Positions 19,057 to 28,874 of a DNA stretch of 64,000 nt are shown here, in pieces. The stretch comes from Aeromonas tecta (lineage in GTDB: Bacteria > Pseudomonadota > Gammaproteobacteria > Enterobacterales > Aeromonadaceae): assembly GCF_000820185.1 (NCBI RefSeq), contig NZ_CDCA01000022.1, positions 237,690-301,689 of the forward strand. The letters are read 5' to 3'. Under the pieces are notes generated by a model. It was given only the letters and a program-made list of their open reading frames with translations, made no database searches and was not told the origin of the DNA. The first letter of the stretch is position 1. Each line of letters begins with the position of its first letter. Both the position numbers and the translations under genes were made by a program.

Positions 19057-22000
19057 CGAGCCATAATCCAATTTCGCCTGTAATAGCATCCATCAATCCC
19101 TGTACCGCCTGGCTCAATTCGTCAAGCCGGTCCAGCTGTTTCAATCGGGCGGCCGCTTCCAGCTGCGCGGCCTCCGTCGCCAGCGCCAATTGGCCGACCA
19201 TGCGGGCCGCGCCCTTGATGCGATGCGCGGTCTCCACCAGCGCCTGGGTATCCTGGCGTGCCAGCGCCCGCATCATCTCCTCGCTGTCCTGCCGATTGGA
19301 GTCCAGATACTCCTGCGCCATGCTGCGAGACAGCGTCTCATCACCAAACAGAGATAGCCAGCTCGATGCCTGATCCCGGCTCGCCGCCGGGATGCCGGCC
19401 ACCGGCGCACTGGGTTCAGTTGCGGCCGGTAACCAACCCATCAGCGTCTGGCGCAGGGTCTCCAGGTTGTAGGGCTTGAACAACATGTCGTTCATGCCAG
19501 CAAGCTGCATCTGCCGGCTGGCCTCCTCCGAGGTATCCGCCGTGACCCCGATGATGGGGGACGAATCGCCCGCCGCCCGCAGGGTCTTCGTCAGGGTATA
19601 GCCATCCATCACCGGCATGTGGCAATCGGTCAGCAACAGCGCGAATCGCTGCCCCTGCCAGGCGCGCAGCGCCTTCTCGCCATCCTCGACCAGCTCGGCA
19701 TCGATGCCGAGAATGGCGAGCTGGCGAGCCAGCAAGGCACGGTTGATGGGGTGGTCATCGGCGACCAGCACTCGCCCCTGCAACTTGCCGACCAGGGCGT
19801 GCCCCGGCTGAGCGGCCCGCTCGCCCGCCAACTGGCGGCAGGTCTCCAGTAGCAGGTCAGGGTAGAGCGGCGACTGACCCAGCCGCCACCAAGCATCGCT
19901 GCCCATCCGGCCACGCAGCGCCTCTTGCGGGGAGAGCACTATGCCCTTGAGTGCGGATTGCTGCAAATGCTGCGACCAGTCGCTGCCAAGGGCCTGCTCC
20001 AGCAGGCGCTCTTCCGCCAGCAAACGGCCACTCAGCGGTTGTCGCCACTGCTGTGGTTCGAGCCGATGCAACCTGGCCCCCAGCTGCGTCATGGTCGCCT
20101 GCAAGGCGGCATCCTCTCCCAGCCACCACCAATCCTGATCGAGCAGCGGTGGCGCGTCCCACTGGCACTCCGCCAACGGGATCTTGAAGGTGACGCAGGT
20201 TCCCCTGCTCGGCTGGCTCTGCAATTCCAGGCTGCCACCCATCTTCTGGATCAACTGATGGCAAATGGCGAGCCCAAGGCCGGTCCCGCCGAAACGGCGG
20301 GTGATGTCGGACTCGACCTGCTTGAAGGGGGTAAACAGGTTCGCCAGCTTGTCCTCGGCGATGCCGATGCCGGAGTCTTTCACCACGAACACCAGCTGGT
20401 TCGCCTGATAGCCGACTTGAATGGCGATCTCTCCCCATTCGGTAAATTTCACCGCGTTGTTGAGCAGATTGGAGATCACCTGGCCCACCCGGATGGCGTC
20501 GATGCTGGCCTGATCCGGCACTTCGGCGGCCCATCCCAGGCTCACCTTGAGTCCCTTGCCATAGGCCAGGGTGGCGTGGCCACGGATGACATCGCAGATG
20601 ACCGAGGTGAGTCGGCAGGAGTGATAATGCAGTTGCAACTGGCCCGCCTCTATCTTGGAAAAGTCCAGGATATCGTTGACCAGATAGAGCAGGTTGTTGG
20701 TCGAGGTCCCGATGTTGCGCAGCATGTAACGCTGATCGTCATTGAGATCGCTCATCTGCAGCAACTCCAGCATACCGTGCATGCCGGAGATGGGCGTGCG
20801 CAACTCGTGGCTCATGGTGGCGAGGAAGCGGCTGCGCGCCTGCATCGCCTGCTCCGCAGAGGCCCGCGCCTCCCGCAGTTCGTGCTCCTGCTGCTTGAGC
20901 GCCGTGATGTCATGAATGACGCCGTTGAGGATCAGGTTGCCCTCTTCCTGGCGCACGAAGCTGCCACGAACCTGCAGATAACGGGTCCCTTCCGTGCGCT
21001 CGACCTTGACCTCCAGATCGAGTGGCGCCAGGGTTTCGGCGTGATTGGCCACCTTGCTGACGAAGTCTTGCAGCGCCGCCTCGGTAAAACCGAACACCTC
21101 ACCGCCCGACTCCGCCGACAACAGCTCTTCACCGCTGCTGCCCAGAATTTCACTCGCCCCTTGCGACACATAGAGGAAGCGCCCCTGGCCCGGCCCCTGC
21201 CACAGATACTGATAGACGATGCCGGGCATGCTGTCGGTGATCTGGGTGAGACGAATTTCCGCCTGGCGAGCCCGCGCCTCGGCTTCTTTTATGCGGCTAA
21301 CATCGGTTAATACAGTCAATACCCCCAACATGTCACCGCTGGGTGATCGGTATGGCTGTTTTGCGTAAATAACGTGGAATGACGTACCGTCCTGGCGATG
21401 ACTGTAACCCGCCCCCTCCAGTACCTTGCCGCTCTGCCACACCTCCCGTTCCTCCCGCAGCACCCGTACCCGCTCGGGGGAGGGAATATTGTCAAGGTAG
21501 AGCGGATTGCCATCATCTCTGCTGACGAAGGCGTCACGGTAGGCGTGATTGCAGAGGGTAATGCGCAGGCTTTTGTCCCGCAGCACCACCATGTTGGGTA
21601 GCGAGTCGAGCAGGGTCTGCACGAAGGTCAGCTGCTCGTTCAGGCGCTGCTCGGCCTGTTGGCGCTGCTTTATCTGACGACGCAGGGTGCGATTCCAGCC
21701 AACAAACAGCAGCACGCAGAGCAGGAAGATGCCCCCGCCGAGGGAAGACCAGAGCAGCACCTTCTTGGGATCGATCCCGGTCTGGATAGTCAGCGACATC
21801 CACTTGTGCTCCAGTCGGGTCAGCTCTTCCGGCCGGATAGAGAGCAGTGTCTTGGTCAGGATCTGCTGCAACATGGGATCCTGTTGTTGCACCGCCATGG
21901 CGACGGGCACCCGCAACTCGTTGCCGGAGAAGACCACCTGATAGCGATCGCTGAAGCCTTTTTGCAGCGCTTGCTCCAGGGTGGTCGTGCTCATCAGCAC

Positions 22001-23314
22001 ATAATCGGCCTGGCCGCTGTCGAGCAGTGGCAGCAGCAGGGTGTCGCTGCCGGCATTGACCTGCAGGGCACCGAGCTGATCCAGCAAGCCCTTTTCCACC
22101 GAGCCCGCCACCATGCCCACCCGGCGCCCCTTCAGCTCCGCCAGGCTGGAGAGTTCGGCTACCCCTTGCCTTGAGGCGATCACCCGATTGATGAAGGCAT
22201 AATCCGGGGTAAACAGCATGGACTGACGGCGCTCGTCGGTCGGGGTCATGGCGGGAATGAAGTCCAGCTTGTCCGCCTGAAACTGCACCTGGGTCTCGGC
22301 CCAGCTCTGGGTCGGCACCAGGGTGAACTGCAACCCGGAGCGCGTGCTCATCAACTTGAGCAGATCGGAGATAAAGCCCTGTAAATGCCCCTGCTTGTCT
22401 ATCTCGCTCACCGCGGGCCAATTGGGGGCGACCCCATATTTCAGGGTCGGGTGCTGGGCCAGCCAGTTCAATTCGTCCTGGGTAAACATATTCTGGCGTG
22501 GGCCATGCACCTGACCGAAATCGATGCCGCCGCCCGTTTCCAACAGACGCCGCCGCTCGTTATCGGGCATGTCGAGCAGCACCCGTTGCAGCAGTGCCTG
22601 CAAACTCATGTTGTTGGCCGTCGTCACCATGGTCAGCTGGGTACCCACCACCCAGGAGGGGGTGATGACCTGTAATTGAGCATGCTGGCGCAGGTGTTGC
22701 AGACGGATCAGGGTCGGCAGATCCGCCAGATAGGCATCCACCAACCCCCGCTTCACCATGAAGGCAGCCTCATCGACACTGTCGGCCTCGCTGCGCTGTT
22801 TCACCCCAAGCCGCATCAGCTCATCGCAGGCACCGAAACCTCGAATGCACACCCAGCGCCAGGTCTTGGCCACGTCCAGAGAGACGTTCTGTTGCGAACG
22901 CGCCAGCAAGATCCCCCGTGGCACCCCCATGATGTCCAGGGCCCGCAGCGTCTGCGGTTGCCGGGCCTGCTCCGGGGATACGCCGAACAGCAGATCGGCC
23001 TCGCCGTTGAGCAAAGCTTGCTGCGCCTTGGCGTAATCGGGATAACTCTTGTATCTCAGGGTCAGCCCCAACTGACCCGCCACCAGCTCGGCAAAATCAT
23101 CCAGCGGCCCGCTGAACCCACCCCGACCATTGGTATAGACATAGGGTGGCCAATCAACGGCAGGCATGCCCACCACCAGCTCGCTGTGCGACTCGAGCCA
23201 CTCCTGCTTCGTCCGTGCCAACTGGTCATGACTCAGGACAGTGTCGGCAGCCGCCACTAGGCTACAGCTAGCCAGCCAGTACAGCAGAATGACGCGAAAG
23301 CAACGAGACAACAT
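19049..23314 (-). CDS. BvgS/VieS-type hybrid histidine kinase
   Basis: A 1421-residue unorthodox sensor kinase. In order: a signal peptide (about 1-23); two periplasmic solute-binding (Venus flytrap) domains (about 45-270 and 280-510); a membrane helix (SLGGGIFLLCVLLFVGW, about 535); two PAS domains (about 570-830); HisKA with the phospho-histidine in SHELRTPISGMHG; HATPase (FGGTGLGLAICHQL); a receiver (VLVADDHPINR, acceptor Asp in LLTDCHMPVMDG); and a C-terminal HPt (TAHRIKGAARMVG). CAGGAG lies seven bases before the ATG. It overlaps the EAL response regulator gene, its probable partner, so phosphate should flow H-D-H-D to that regulator. The ligand is unknown. Confidence 0.94.
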   Translation of the reverse strand: MLSRCFRVILLYWLASCSLVAAADTVLSHDQLARTKQEWLESHSELVVGMPAVDWPPYVYTNGRGGFSGPLDDFAELVAGQLGLTLRYKSYPDYAKAQQALLNGEADLLFGVSPEQARQPQTLRALDIMGVPRGILLARSQQNVSLDVAKTWRWVCIRGFGACDELMRLGVKQRSEADSVDEAAFMVKRGLVDAYLADLPTLIRLQHLRQHAQLQVITPSWVVGTQLTMVTTANNMSLQALLQRVLLDMPDNERRRLLETGGGIDFGQVHGPRQNMFTQDELNWLAQHPTLKYGVAPNWPAVSEIDKQGHLQGFISDLLKLMSTRSGLQFTLVPTQSWAETQVQFQADKLDFIPAMTPTDERRQSMLFTPDYAFINRVIASRQGVAELSSLAELKGRRVGMVAGSVEKGLLDQLGALQVNAGSDTLLLPLLDSGQADYVLMSTTTLEQALQKGFSDRYQVVFSGNELRVPVAMAVQQQDPMLQQILTKTLLSIRPEELTRLEHKWMSLTIQTGIDPKKVLLWSSLGGGIFLLCVLLFVGWNRTLRRQIKQRQQAEQRLNEQLTFVQTLLDSLPNMVVLRDKSLRITLCNHAYRDAFVSRDDGNPLYLDNIPSPERVRVLREEREVWQSGKVLEGAGYSHRQDGTSFHVIYAKQPYRSPSGDMLGVLTVLTDVSRIKEAEARARQAEIRLTQITDSMPGIVYQYLWQGPGQGRFLYVSQGASEILGSSGEELLSAESGGEVFGFTEAALQDFVSKVANHAETLAPLDLEVKVERTEGTRYLQVRGSFVRQEEGNLILNGVIHDITALKQQEHELREARASAEQAMQARSRFLATMSHELRTPISGMHGMLELLQMSDLNDDQRYMLRNIGTSTNNLLYLVNDILDFSKIEAGQLQLHYHSCRLTSVICDVIRGHATLAYGKGLKVSLGWAAEVPDQASIDAIRVGQVISNLLNNAVKFTEWGEIAIQVGYQANQLVFVVKDSGIGIAEDKLANLFTPFKQVESDITRRFGGTGLGLAICHQLIQKMGGSLELQSQPSRGTCVTFKIPLAECQWDAPPLLDQDWWWLGEDAALQATMTQLGARLHRLEPQQWRQPLSGRLLAEERLLEQALGSDWSQHLQQSALKGIVLSPQEALRGRMGSDAWWRLGQSPLYPDLLLETCRQLAGERAAQPGHALVGKLQGRVLVADDHPINRALLARQLAILGIDAELVEDGEKALRAWQGQRFALLLTDCHMPVMDGYTLTKTLRAAGDSSPIIGVTADTSEEASRQMQLAGMNDMLFKPYNLETLRQTLMGWLPAATEPSAPVAGIPAASRDQASSWLSLFGDETLSRSMAQEYLDSNRQDSEEMMRALARQDTQALVETAHRIKGAARMVGQLALATEAAQLEAAARLKQLDRLDELSQAVQGLMDAITGEIGLWLDE

Positions 23315-23400
23315 GGATAACTCCTGTACAGACCGGGGGTGATCATAGAGTTTTTGGCTAAATGTGCGACTAAAAAATCATTTTGATGACATTTAGAAAC

Positions 23401-23430
23401 ACAAATGGCAGGCCTAAGCCTGCCATTTGT
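23401..23430 (-). terminator. Terminator hairpin between DUF1127-like gene and sensor kinase
   Basis: A 13-base perfect stem (ACAAATGGCAGGC and its complement) with a CTAA loop. The arms are AT-rich at their base. It separates the small gene at 23459-23662 from the downstream kinase gene. Confidence 0.7.
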
Positions 23431-23458
23431 TCTCATCAGGGGAGCAAGCTCCCTGTCA

Positions 23459-23662
23459 TCAGGTTATTCGATTCCCAAGCCGGAAGCCGGTTTGATATTC
23501 CCGCTCACGGACATGGGAAATCTGCACATTCTGTCCTTCCAGACCGATGTCTTTCAACATGGCAGGGGAGAGATGCAGATAGCTGACGCGACGCTCCAGT
23601 CGGGTGATCCGTTTCTGAACAATGGATTCGACGGTGCGCAGCAAGACGAGTTCGATAGACAT
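23459..23662 (-). CDS. Small DUF1127-like protein
   Basis: A 67-residue basic protein with the segment LHLSPAMLKDIGLEGQNV, which resembles the L-x-x-L-x-D-x-x-L-x-D-I-G-L core of DUF1127 (YjiS-like) proteins. Those are small proteins, some of which act as RNA-binding or phosphate/metabolism modulators. A good ribosome site (GGAGA, six bases from ATG) precedes it and a strong hairpin follows. It lies upstream of the hybrid sensor gene but behind its own terminator. The family match is partial, so function is not assigned. Confidence 0.7.
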   Translation of the reverse strand: MSIELVLLRTVESIVQKRITRLERRVSYLHLSPAMLKDIGLEGQNVQISHVREREYQTGFRLGNRIT

Positions 23663-23745
23663 AATATTCTCCAGTTGAACATACGGTTCTCCCGGAGAGA
23701 GGACATCACCCTGCGGGACAACCGCGGGTGATGAAAAGGCAGGTG

Positions 23746-23838
23746 TTACCTGTTCCCTCCACGCGGTAAATAAAGAGCACGAGTTTTCGCGCTGCCGATG
23801 CAGCGGTCGAACGCAACGTTGAGCATTGAATGTTGCAT
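23746..23838 (-). CDS. Possible 30-codon small ORF with strong ribosome site
   Basis: An ATG preceded by TAAGGAGACG opens a 30-codon frame (MQHSMLNVAFDRCIGSAKTR then ALYLPRGGNR) ending in TAA. It sits between a good promoter (23879-23907) and the DUF1127-like gene. It is below normal gene-calling size, and no family is recognised. It could be a leader peptide, a small protein, or an eroded DUF1127 copy. Support is the ribosome site and promoter position only. Confidence 0.35.
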   Translation of the reverse strand: MQHSMLNVAFDRCIGSAKTRALYLPRGGNR

Positions 23839-23878
23839 ATACGTCTCCTTACCGAGTGAAAGTTGAACAAGTTGCCAC

Positions 23879-23907
23879 AGTCTAGAAAAACACCAGATGT
23901 TGTGCAA
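23879..23907 (-). promoter_or_regulatory. Predicted promoter of the small-ORF/DUF1127-like unit
   Basis: On the minus strand TTGCAC and TAGACT are separated by exactly 17 bases; each is 4/6 to consensus. It lies about 40 bases upstream of the AGGAG site of the 30-codon ORF. Confidence 0.5.
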
Positions 23908-23949
23908 TATCCATCCCACCCATATGGGTGGGATGCCTGATGAGGCCGA

Positions 23950-25314
23950 TCAGATCCCGGACAGCAGCCGGAACTCCTCCAGTGCATAGGTATCCGTCAT
24001 GCCGCTGACGTAGTCGAGCAGCAAACGTACCCGGTAGTACCACTCCTGTTCCATGCTCGACTCAAAACGGGGATCTGCGGTGGCCACCGCCAGCCGGTAC
24101 GCCTTGATATGGCGGGCCGACAGCCGGTGGAACAGCCGGCGGGCGAAGAACAGCTCGCTGCCACCTTTGCCGGCCAGCAGCCGCTCGAACTGGGAGACCG
24201 GCAGCGCCAGCAGACAGGCGTAAGTCGAGAGCACGCCGCGCAGGGCGGCATAGCCTTCCAGCTCCAGCGCCTCCACTTCGGAGCGCATGAATACCTGCTC
24301 GCGGGCCACCTGCTTGAGCACATCGAGTACCCGCGCCGCCGGTGCCTGGCCGTGCAAGAGTGCCTGAGGATAGGCGCCGCTCAGGATGGCAGCATGTTCA
24401 CCCACATAGGTCGCGGCTGCCAGTGCGATCAAGTCCTGGGTCAGATGCTGGCGAAAATGAGGGAAGAAACCCCGACCCGAAGCCGTGGCCTGCGCCAGCA
24501 GCTCGGCCATGTACTCGCCCTCATCAGCACTTTTCAGCGCCTGCTGCAGCTCGCTCAGGGTGAGAATGCGCCTGTCCACCGCATCCTCGAGATCGGCGAT
24601 GCAATAAGAGATGTCATCCGCCGCCTCCATGATATAGACCAGCGGATGGCGACAGCCCGGCGCCAATCCCAGATTCAGGCTCAGGGACTGATAGAGCGGT
24701 TGCTCGCTAAAGAAGATGCCACGCTTGCTGGCCCAGCCGTGGTGTTGGCCAAAGTGCTGACCCGGTGTCGGCTGCTGCGGGTATTTGCACAGGGCGGCCA
24801 GTTGCCCCAGGGTCAGGTTCAACTCGTGCAGGCTATGCACCAGTCGTAGGCTCTGGGCATTGCCATCGAACACCAGCAGATCCTGGCGCAGTTCGGCCCA
24901 TTGTGGGCTCGGTAGCTGATCATGAGCGCTGGCAAAGAGCTCATCCAGCGCCTGCGCCAGCCACTGGCTCATCACCTGCTCGCCGAAGTGACCGAATGGC
25001 GGGTTACCGACGTCGTGCAACAGGCAGGACATCTCCACCAGATTGATAAAAGCCCCCTCATTGACACTGCCCGCGGGCAACAGGGCCAGGATCCGGCGGC
25101 TGATCTGGCGGCCGGTCTCCTGTACCTCCAGCGAATGGGTGAGGCGGCTGCGCACCGAGGCCTTCACGTCCAGCGGGAAGACCTGGGTCTTCTGCTGCAG
25201 GCGACGCACCGGCGCGGCTTGCACGATGCGGGCACGATCCTGCTCGGTCGCCTCCAGCAGGCTCTCTTCCCCCCAGAAATGCACTCGCAGGGACGGGATC
25301 AGGCGCTGATACAT
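23950..25314 (-). CDS. dgt: Deoxyguanosinetriphosphate triphosphohydrolase (dGTPase)
   Basis: An HD-superfamily hydrolase that cleaves dGTP to deoxyguanosine and triphosphate, affecting dNTP pools. The 454-residue product shows RSRLTHSLEVQETGRQI (metal His), LLHDVGNPPFGHFGE (the HD pair) and YIMEAADDISYCIADLEDAVD. I chose the ATG at 25314 from an AAGGAG site six bases upstream; an upstream in-frame extension of 81 residues overlaps the arcB 3' end and has no family match. It lies directly after arcB on the same strand, with 31 bases between, suggesting co-transcription. Confidence 0.93.
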   Translation of the reverse strand: MYQRLIPSLRVHFWGEESLLEATEQDRARIVQAAPVRRLQQKTQVFPLDVKASVRSRLTHSLEVQETGRQISRRILALLPAGSVNEGAFINLVEMSCLLHDVGNPPFGHFGEQVMSQWLAQALDELFASAHDQLPSPQWAELRQDLLVFDGNAQSLRLVHSLHELNLTLGQLAALCKYPQQPTPGQHFGQHHGWASKRGIFFSEQPLYQSLSLNLGLAPGCRHPLVYIMEAADDISYCIADLEDAVDRRILTLSELQQALKSADEGEYMAELLAQATASGRGFFPHFRQHLTQDLIALAAATYVGEHAAILSGAYPQALLHGQAPAARVLDVLKQVAREQVFMRSEVEALELEGYAALRGVLSTYACLLALPVSQFERLLAGKGGSELFFARRLFHRLSARHIKAYRLAVATADPRFESSMEQEWYYRVRLLLDYVSGMTDTYALEEFRLLSGI

Positions 25315-25345
25315 GAGATCTCCTTGGCGATGATGATGAGCCTGC

Positions 25346-27658
25346 TCAAGAGAGCAGCCAGCGACGCAGGCGAGCGATGTCGCCTGGGTATTCCCGCCGC
25401 AGCGTCTCAATCCAGTCTTCCACGTTCTCCCACCAGGCGGGATGCTCCGGGCTCTGGATGAGCTGGGCCGTCTGCTGCAGACGGCGCAGGCCGATGGAGC
25501 CGGCCGCCCCCTTGATCTTGTGCGCCTCCTCCACCACCCCGGCCTGATCCCTGGCAATCATGTTCGAATCGAGCACCGCCATGTAGTCGGGCATCATCTT
25601 CTCGAACAGATCGACGCTGGAGAGCAGTATCGGCTTACCCACCGTGCTGGCGTAATCGGTGAGGAAGGGCAAGTCCAGCAGTTCATCCTGGTTGCCCTCG
25701 TCCGCCTGCTCATCGGCTTCATCATCGGCCAAGTCTGCAAACAAGTGACCAATCACCTCTCGTACCGCCTTGGAGCCGAGCGGCTTGTTGATCACATCCT
25801 GCAGGCCACGATCCCGGTAGTACTGGCGATCGCCGGTGGTATTGGCGGTGAGCGCCACCATGGGCGGCAGGCTGTCGCCATAACGCTCAAGCAGCTGGGC
25901 CGCCACATCGAAACCGGTCATGTCCGGCAACTGGATGTCGAGCAGGATCAGATCAAAATCATCCGGGTTGGCCATGGCCAGCGCCTGGGTGCCATCCCGT
26001 GCCACCTTGACCTGGTGGCCGAGCTTGTTGAGCAGGGCGCAGGCCACGGTGACGTTCAGCTCCACGTCCTCCACCAGCAGGATGTCGAGCGCCGGCAGCT
26101 CCTGCTCGGGCTCGGCAACCACAGATTCGACGCAGTCCACCTCCAGTTCGGCGGTGAAGCAGGAACCCTCGCCGGGATCGCTGTCCACATAGAGCTGGCC
26201 GCCCATGGCCTGTACCAGCTGGCGGGAGACCGCGAGGCCGATGCCGGTGCCGGTGGCGTGCTTCTTGCCCTGCACCTGGTAGTACATGGCGAAGATCTTC
26301 TCCTGCTGGGCGCGGGGAATGCCGACCCCGGTGTCTTCCACCTCGAAATGCAGCGCCAGCTTGCCCGGTACGTCCGACGCATGGGAGAGGCAGCGTACCG
26401 TCACCCCGCCCTCGTCGGTGAACTTGACCGCATTGCCCACCAGGTTCCACAGCACCTGGCGCAAGCGGGTGCCGTCGGCCATCACGAACTGCGGCATGTC
26501 GCCATCCCTGTCGAAATGCAGGTAGAGCCCCTTCTGCTCCGCCTGGATGCGGGACAGGGTCTCCAGCTCATCGAGGAAGGCGGGCAAGTCGATGCGGGTC
26601 GGCGCGATTTCCAGCCGGCGGCGGTCGAGTTTGTCCAGATCGATGATGTCGTTGAAGATGTTGCCGAGCGTCACGGCGCTCAGGTGAATAGTCTTGAGCT
26701 GCTGATGCTGTTTCGCGTCCAGCGGCGTGTCCATCAGCATGCGGCTCAAGCCGACGATGCCGTTGAGCGGGGTGCGCAACTCGTGGCTGATGGTGGAGAT
26801 GAAGGTAGTCTTGTCCCGGCTCGCCTTCTCCAGCTTGTCCTGGTACTGCTTGCGCTCGGTGATGTCGCGGCCAAAGCCGAGCAGACCGAGCCGCTTGCCG
26901 AAGCGGTCGAAGAAGGGCACCTTGCGCAACTCGAAGTAGGCCTTGCGGCCATCGGGGTACTCCAGCCACTGCTCATAGGTGAGCGGCTCGTTTTGGGCGA
27001 AGACCTGCTTGTCGGTCTCCACCACCTTGCTGGCGATATCCTGCTTGTAGACATCGAACGGGGTCAGACCGATAAGATCCGCCTCGACCCGGCCGGTCAG
27101 CTCTTCCATGGCGCGATTGCAACCGGAGAACTGCTCCTCCTCGTTGCGGTAGTAGACCAGATCAGGGGAGCAGTCGATGAAGGAGCGCAGCAGGGCTGTG
27201 CGCTCGCCCAGGTGCAACTGGGCCTTCTCGCGCTGGAACACCTCGTTCTCGAGATCCTCGATCGCCTGTTGGCGCAGCGTCTCGGCGCGGTTGGTCTCGG
27301 CTATCTGGGCATTGAGGCGACTGATGTTCTCCTGCAACTGGCTGTTGAGTTCAAGATCGCGCTCGCGCATGTCCTGCAACTTGCGCACCATGCGAGTCAG
27401 CCGCTGGCGGGAGTCTTCCAGCTGATCCACCACGATGGAGAGGAAATAGACGGCCCAGGGCGTCACCAGCAGGCCAAAGAAGACCGAACGCACCAGGTCG
27501 ACGATGTCCACGGTGCCACGCAAAAACAGGGTGACCCCCATCTGGATGGAGACCGCCAGCACTATGATGCCCGCCGCCAGCAACATGCTGAAACGGACCA
27601 GCCCGAGCTTGGTCATCAGATCGACATAGTATTGCGCCCAGGATTTGATTTGCTTCAT
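25346..27658 (-). CDS. arcB: ArcB, aerobic respiration control sensor kinase
   Basis: ArcB is the tripartite quinone-sensing kinase that phosphorylates ArcA under low oxygen. The 770-residue product starts MKQIKSWAQYYVDLMTKLGL, with two membrane helices (about 23-43 and 58-77). It then has a coiled coil, PAS, HisKA (STISHELRTPLNGIVG), HATPase (GTGIGLAVSRQL), a receiver (acceptor Asp in LILLDIQLPDMTG) and HPt (EAHKIKGAAGSIG). Length and order equal the E. coli protein (778 residues). The start was set by homology; an extra 31 upstream codons in frame are not family sequence. Confidence 0.96.
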   Translation of the reverse strand: MKQIKSWAQYYVDLMTKLGLVRFSMLLAAGIIVLAVSIQMGVTLFLRGTVDIVDLVRSVFFGLLVTPWAVYFLSIVVDQLEDSRQRLTRMVRKLQDMRERDLELNSQLQENISRLNAQIAETNRAETLRQQAIEDLENEVFQREKAQLHLGERTALLRSFIDCSPDLVYYRNEEEQFSGCNRAMEELTGRVEADLIGLTPFDVYKQDIASKVVETDKQVFAQNEPLTYEQWLEYPDGRKAYFELRKVPFFDRFGKRLGLLGFGRDITERKQYQDKLEKASRDKTTFISTISHELRTPLNGIVGLSRMLMDTPLDAKQHQQLKTIHLSAVTLGNIFNDIIDLDKLDRRRLEIAPTRIDLPAFLDELETLSRIQAEQKGLYLHFDRDGDMPQFVMADGTRLRQVLWNLVGNAVKFTDEGGVTVRCLSHASDVPGKLALHFEVEDTGVGIPRAQQEKIFAMYYQVQGKKHATGTGIGLAVSRQLVQAMGGQLYVDSDPGEGSCFTAELEVDCVESVVAEPEQELPALDILLVEDVELNVTVACALLNKLGHQVKVARDGTQALAMANPDDFDLILLDIQLPDMTGFDVAAQLLERYGDSLPPMVALTANTTGDRQYYRDRGLQDVINKPLGSKAVREVIGHLFADLADDEADEQADEGNQDELLDLPFLTDYASTVGKPILLSSVDLFEKMMPDYMAVLDSNMIARDQAGVVEEAHKIKGAAGSIGLRRLQQTAQLIQSPEHPAWWENVEDWIETLRREYPGDIARLRRWLLS

Positions 27659-27859
27659 CTCGTTATTTTCTCCCGCTATTGCGCAAACAGAATACCAGCA
27701 CGGCGCACCGAACACTTGCCCGTTAGATCTTAAATTATTGATTAACGTCACACTCCTGCTGGGGTAGCATGCCCGCCACGAGCCAGTCAGCTCCAGTTCA
27801 GCTTATTCATCCGAACTGAGTGGCCGCCGCCATTACCCGTTATGTGAGGAGTCTTACCG

Positions 27860-28858
27860 ATGCGAAATCCCATCCTGCTGGGCCTCGGCCTGCTGGTCGC
27901 CACTGCCGCCCACGCCGATCTCGGTGCCATTCCCAAGCAATCTGGCTGGTCCGGTTTCTTGCTGGGGGGCGCCACCGCAGTCAGCCATGAATCCAATTTC
28001 TATGCCGGCGGGGATAGCAACAATCGCATCGACAACCTGGGCTCTCCCAGCCGTGAGAACGAGCTCGCGCCGCTCATCAACGCCGACATCCGCTACACCT
28101 TCGCCGATACCCGCACCCAGGTATTTTTGGGCAACCTCATTCAGGATGCGCTGCGCTTCGACTTTACCCAGCAGCTTGGGATCCGCCAGGAGATGGGCGA
28201 CAAGGGCATAGTGGCGGGTTCTGTGGTGTTCAACGCCATGCCGGTCGAGCTGTGGAGCGATCCCTTCGCCACCGGGGTGGATCGCAGTTCTACCGATGCC
28301 AAGTCGAAGGGGGTGCGTTTCGCCTGGGACAAGATCTGGGGCAGCAACTTCAACGGCAGCCTCACCAGCCGGGAGGTGGAGCTGGATGAGGAGCGCAGTG
28401 GTCAGCAGTACGATCAGCGCAACGGCACCCAATACGCTCCCATGCTGGATCGCAACGGCAAGGTCCATGACATGGAGCTCTCCTACCAGTGGCACTTCAG
28501 CGATGGCCAGGTACTGGAGCCTGCCATCCTCTACAAGCAGGCCAAGCTCGATGGCAGCGCCGAGAGCTTCACCAACCTGGGCATGCAGCTGACCTATGCC
28601 AAGCGCGGCCCCCAGTGGTCCATCGTCAGTAACGCCTATGTCGGCAAGCGCGAGTATGACGAGGCGAATCCCCTCTTCGGCCAACGCGCAGACGCAGACG
28701 AATTTGCCCTCACCGGCACCTTCTTCTGGCACAACCTGCTGGGGGTCAGCGCTCTCTCCGCCACCGCCACTGTGGCCTATAGCCAGGCCAACTCCGACAT
28801 CGCCTTCTACGATACCCAGACCAGCGTCTTCAGCACCGGCCTGCTCTACAACTTCTAA
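27860..28858 (+). CDS. DUF2860 outer-membrane protein
   Basis: A 332-residue protein of the DUF2860 family known from Vibrio and Aeromonas. It has a signal peptide (about 1-19, cleaving after AHA) and many alternating hydrophobic/polar strands rich in Tyr, Phe and Ser. It ends ...VFSTGLLYNF with a terminal Phe, the Bam-recognised signature of an outer-membrane beta-barrel. A TGAGGAG ribosome site precedes the ATG. The substrate is unknown. It is monocistronic, with a strong terminator 17 bases after the stop. Confidence 0.85.
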   Translation: MRNPILLGLGLLVATAAHADLGAIPKQSGWSGFLLGGATAVSHESNFYAGGDSNNRIDNLGSPSRENELAPLINADIRYTFADTRTQVFLGNLIQDALRFDFTQQLGIRQEMGDKGIVAGSVVFNAMPVELWSDPFATGVDRSSTDAKSKGVRFAWDKIWGSNFNGSLTSREVELDEERSGQQYDQRNGTQYAPMLDRNGKVHDMELSYQWHFSDGQVLEPAILYKQAKLDGSAESFTNLGMQLTYAKRGPQWSIVSNAYVGKREYDEANPLFGQRADADEFALTGTFFWHNLLGVSALSATATVAYSQANSDIAFYDTQTSVFSTGLLYNF

Positions 28859-28874
28859 CTCTGCCGGGCTCAAT

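Noticed and set aside
25442..27733. 763-codon frame opposite arcB
   Set aside because: It is a shadow of the ArcB frame. The protein is Leu/His/Gly-rich with no domain, and the arcB frame carries all kinase motifs.
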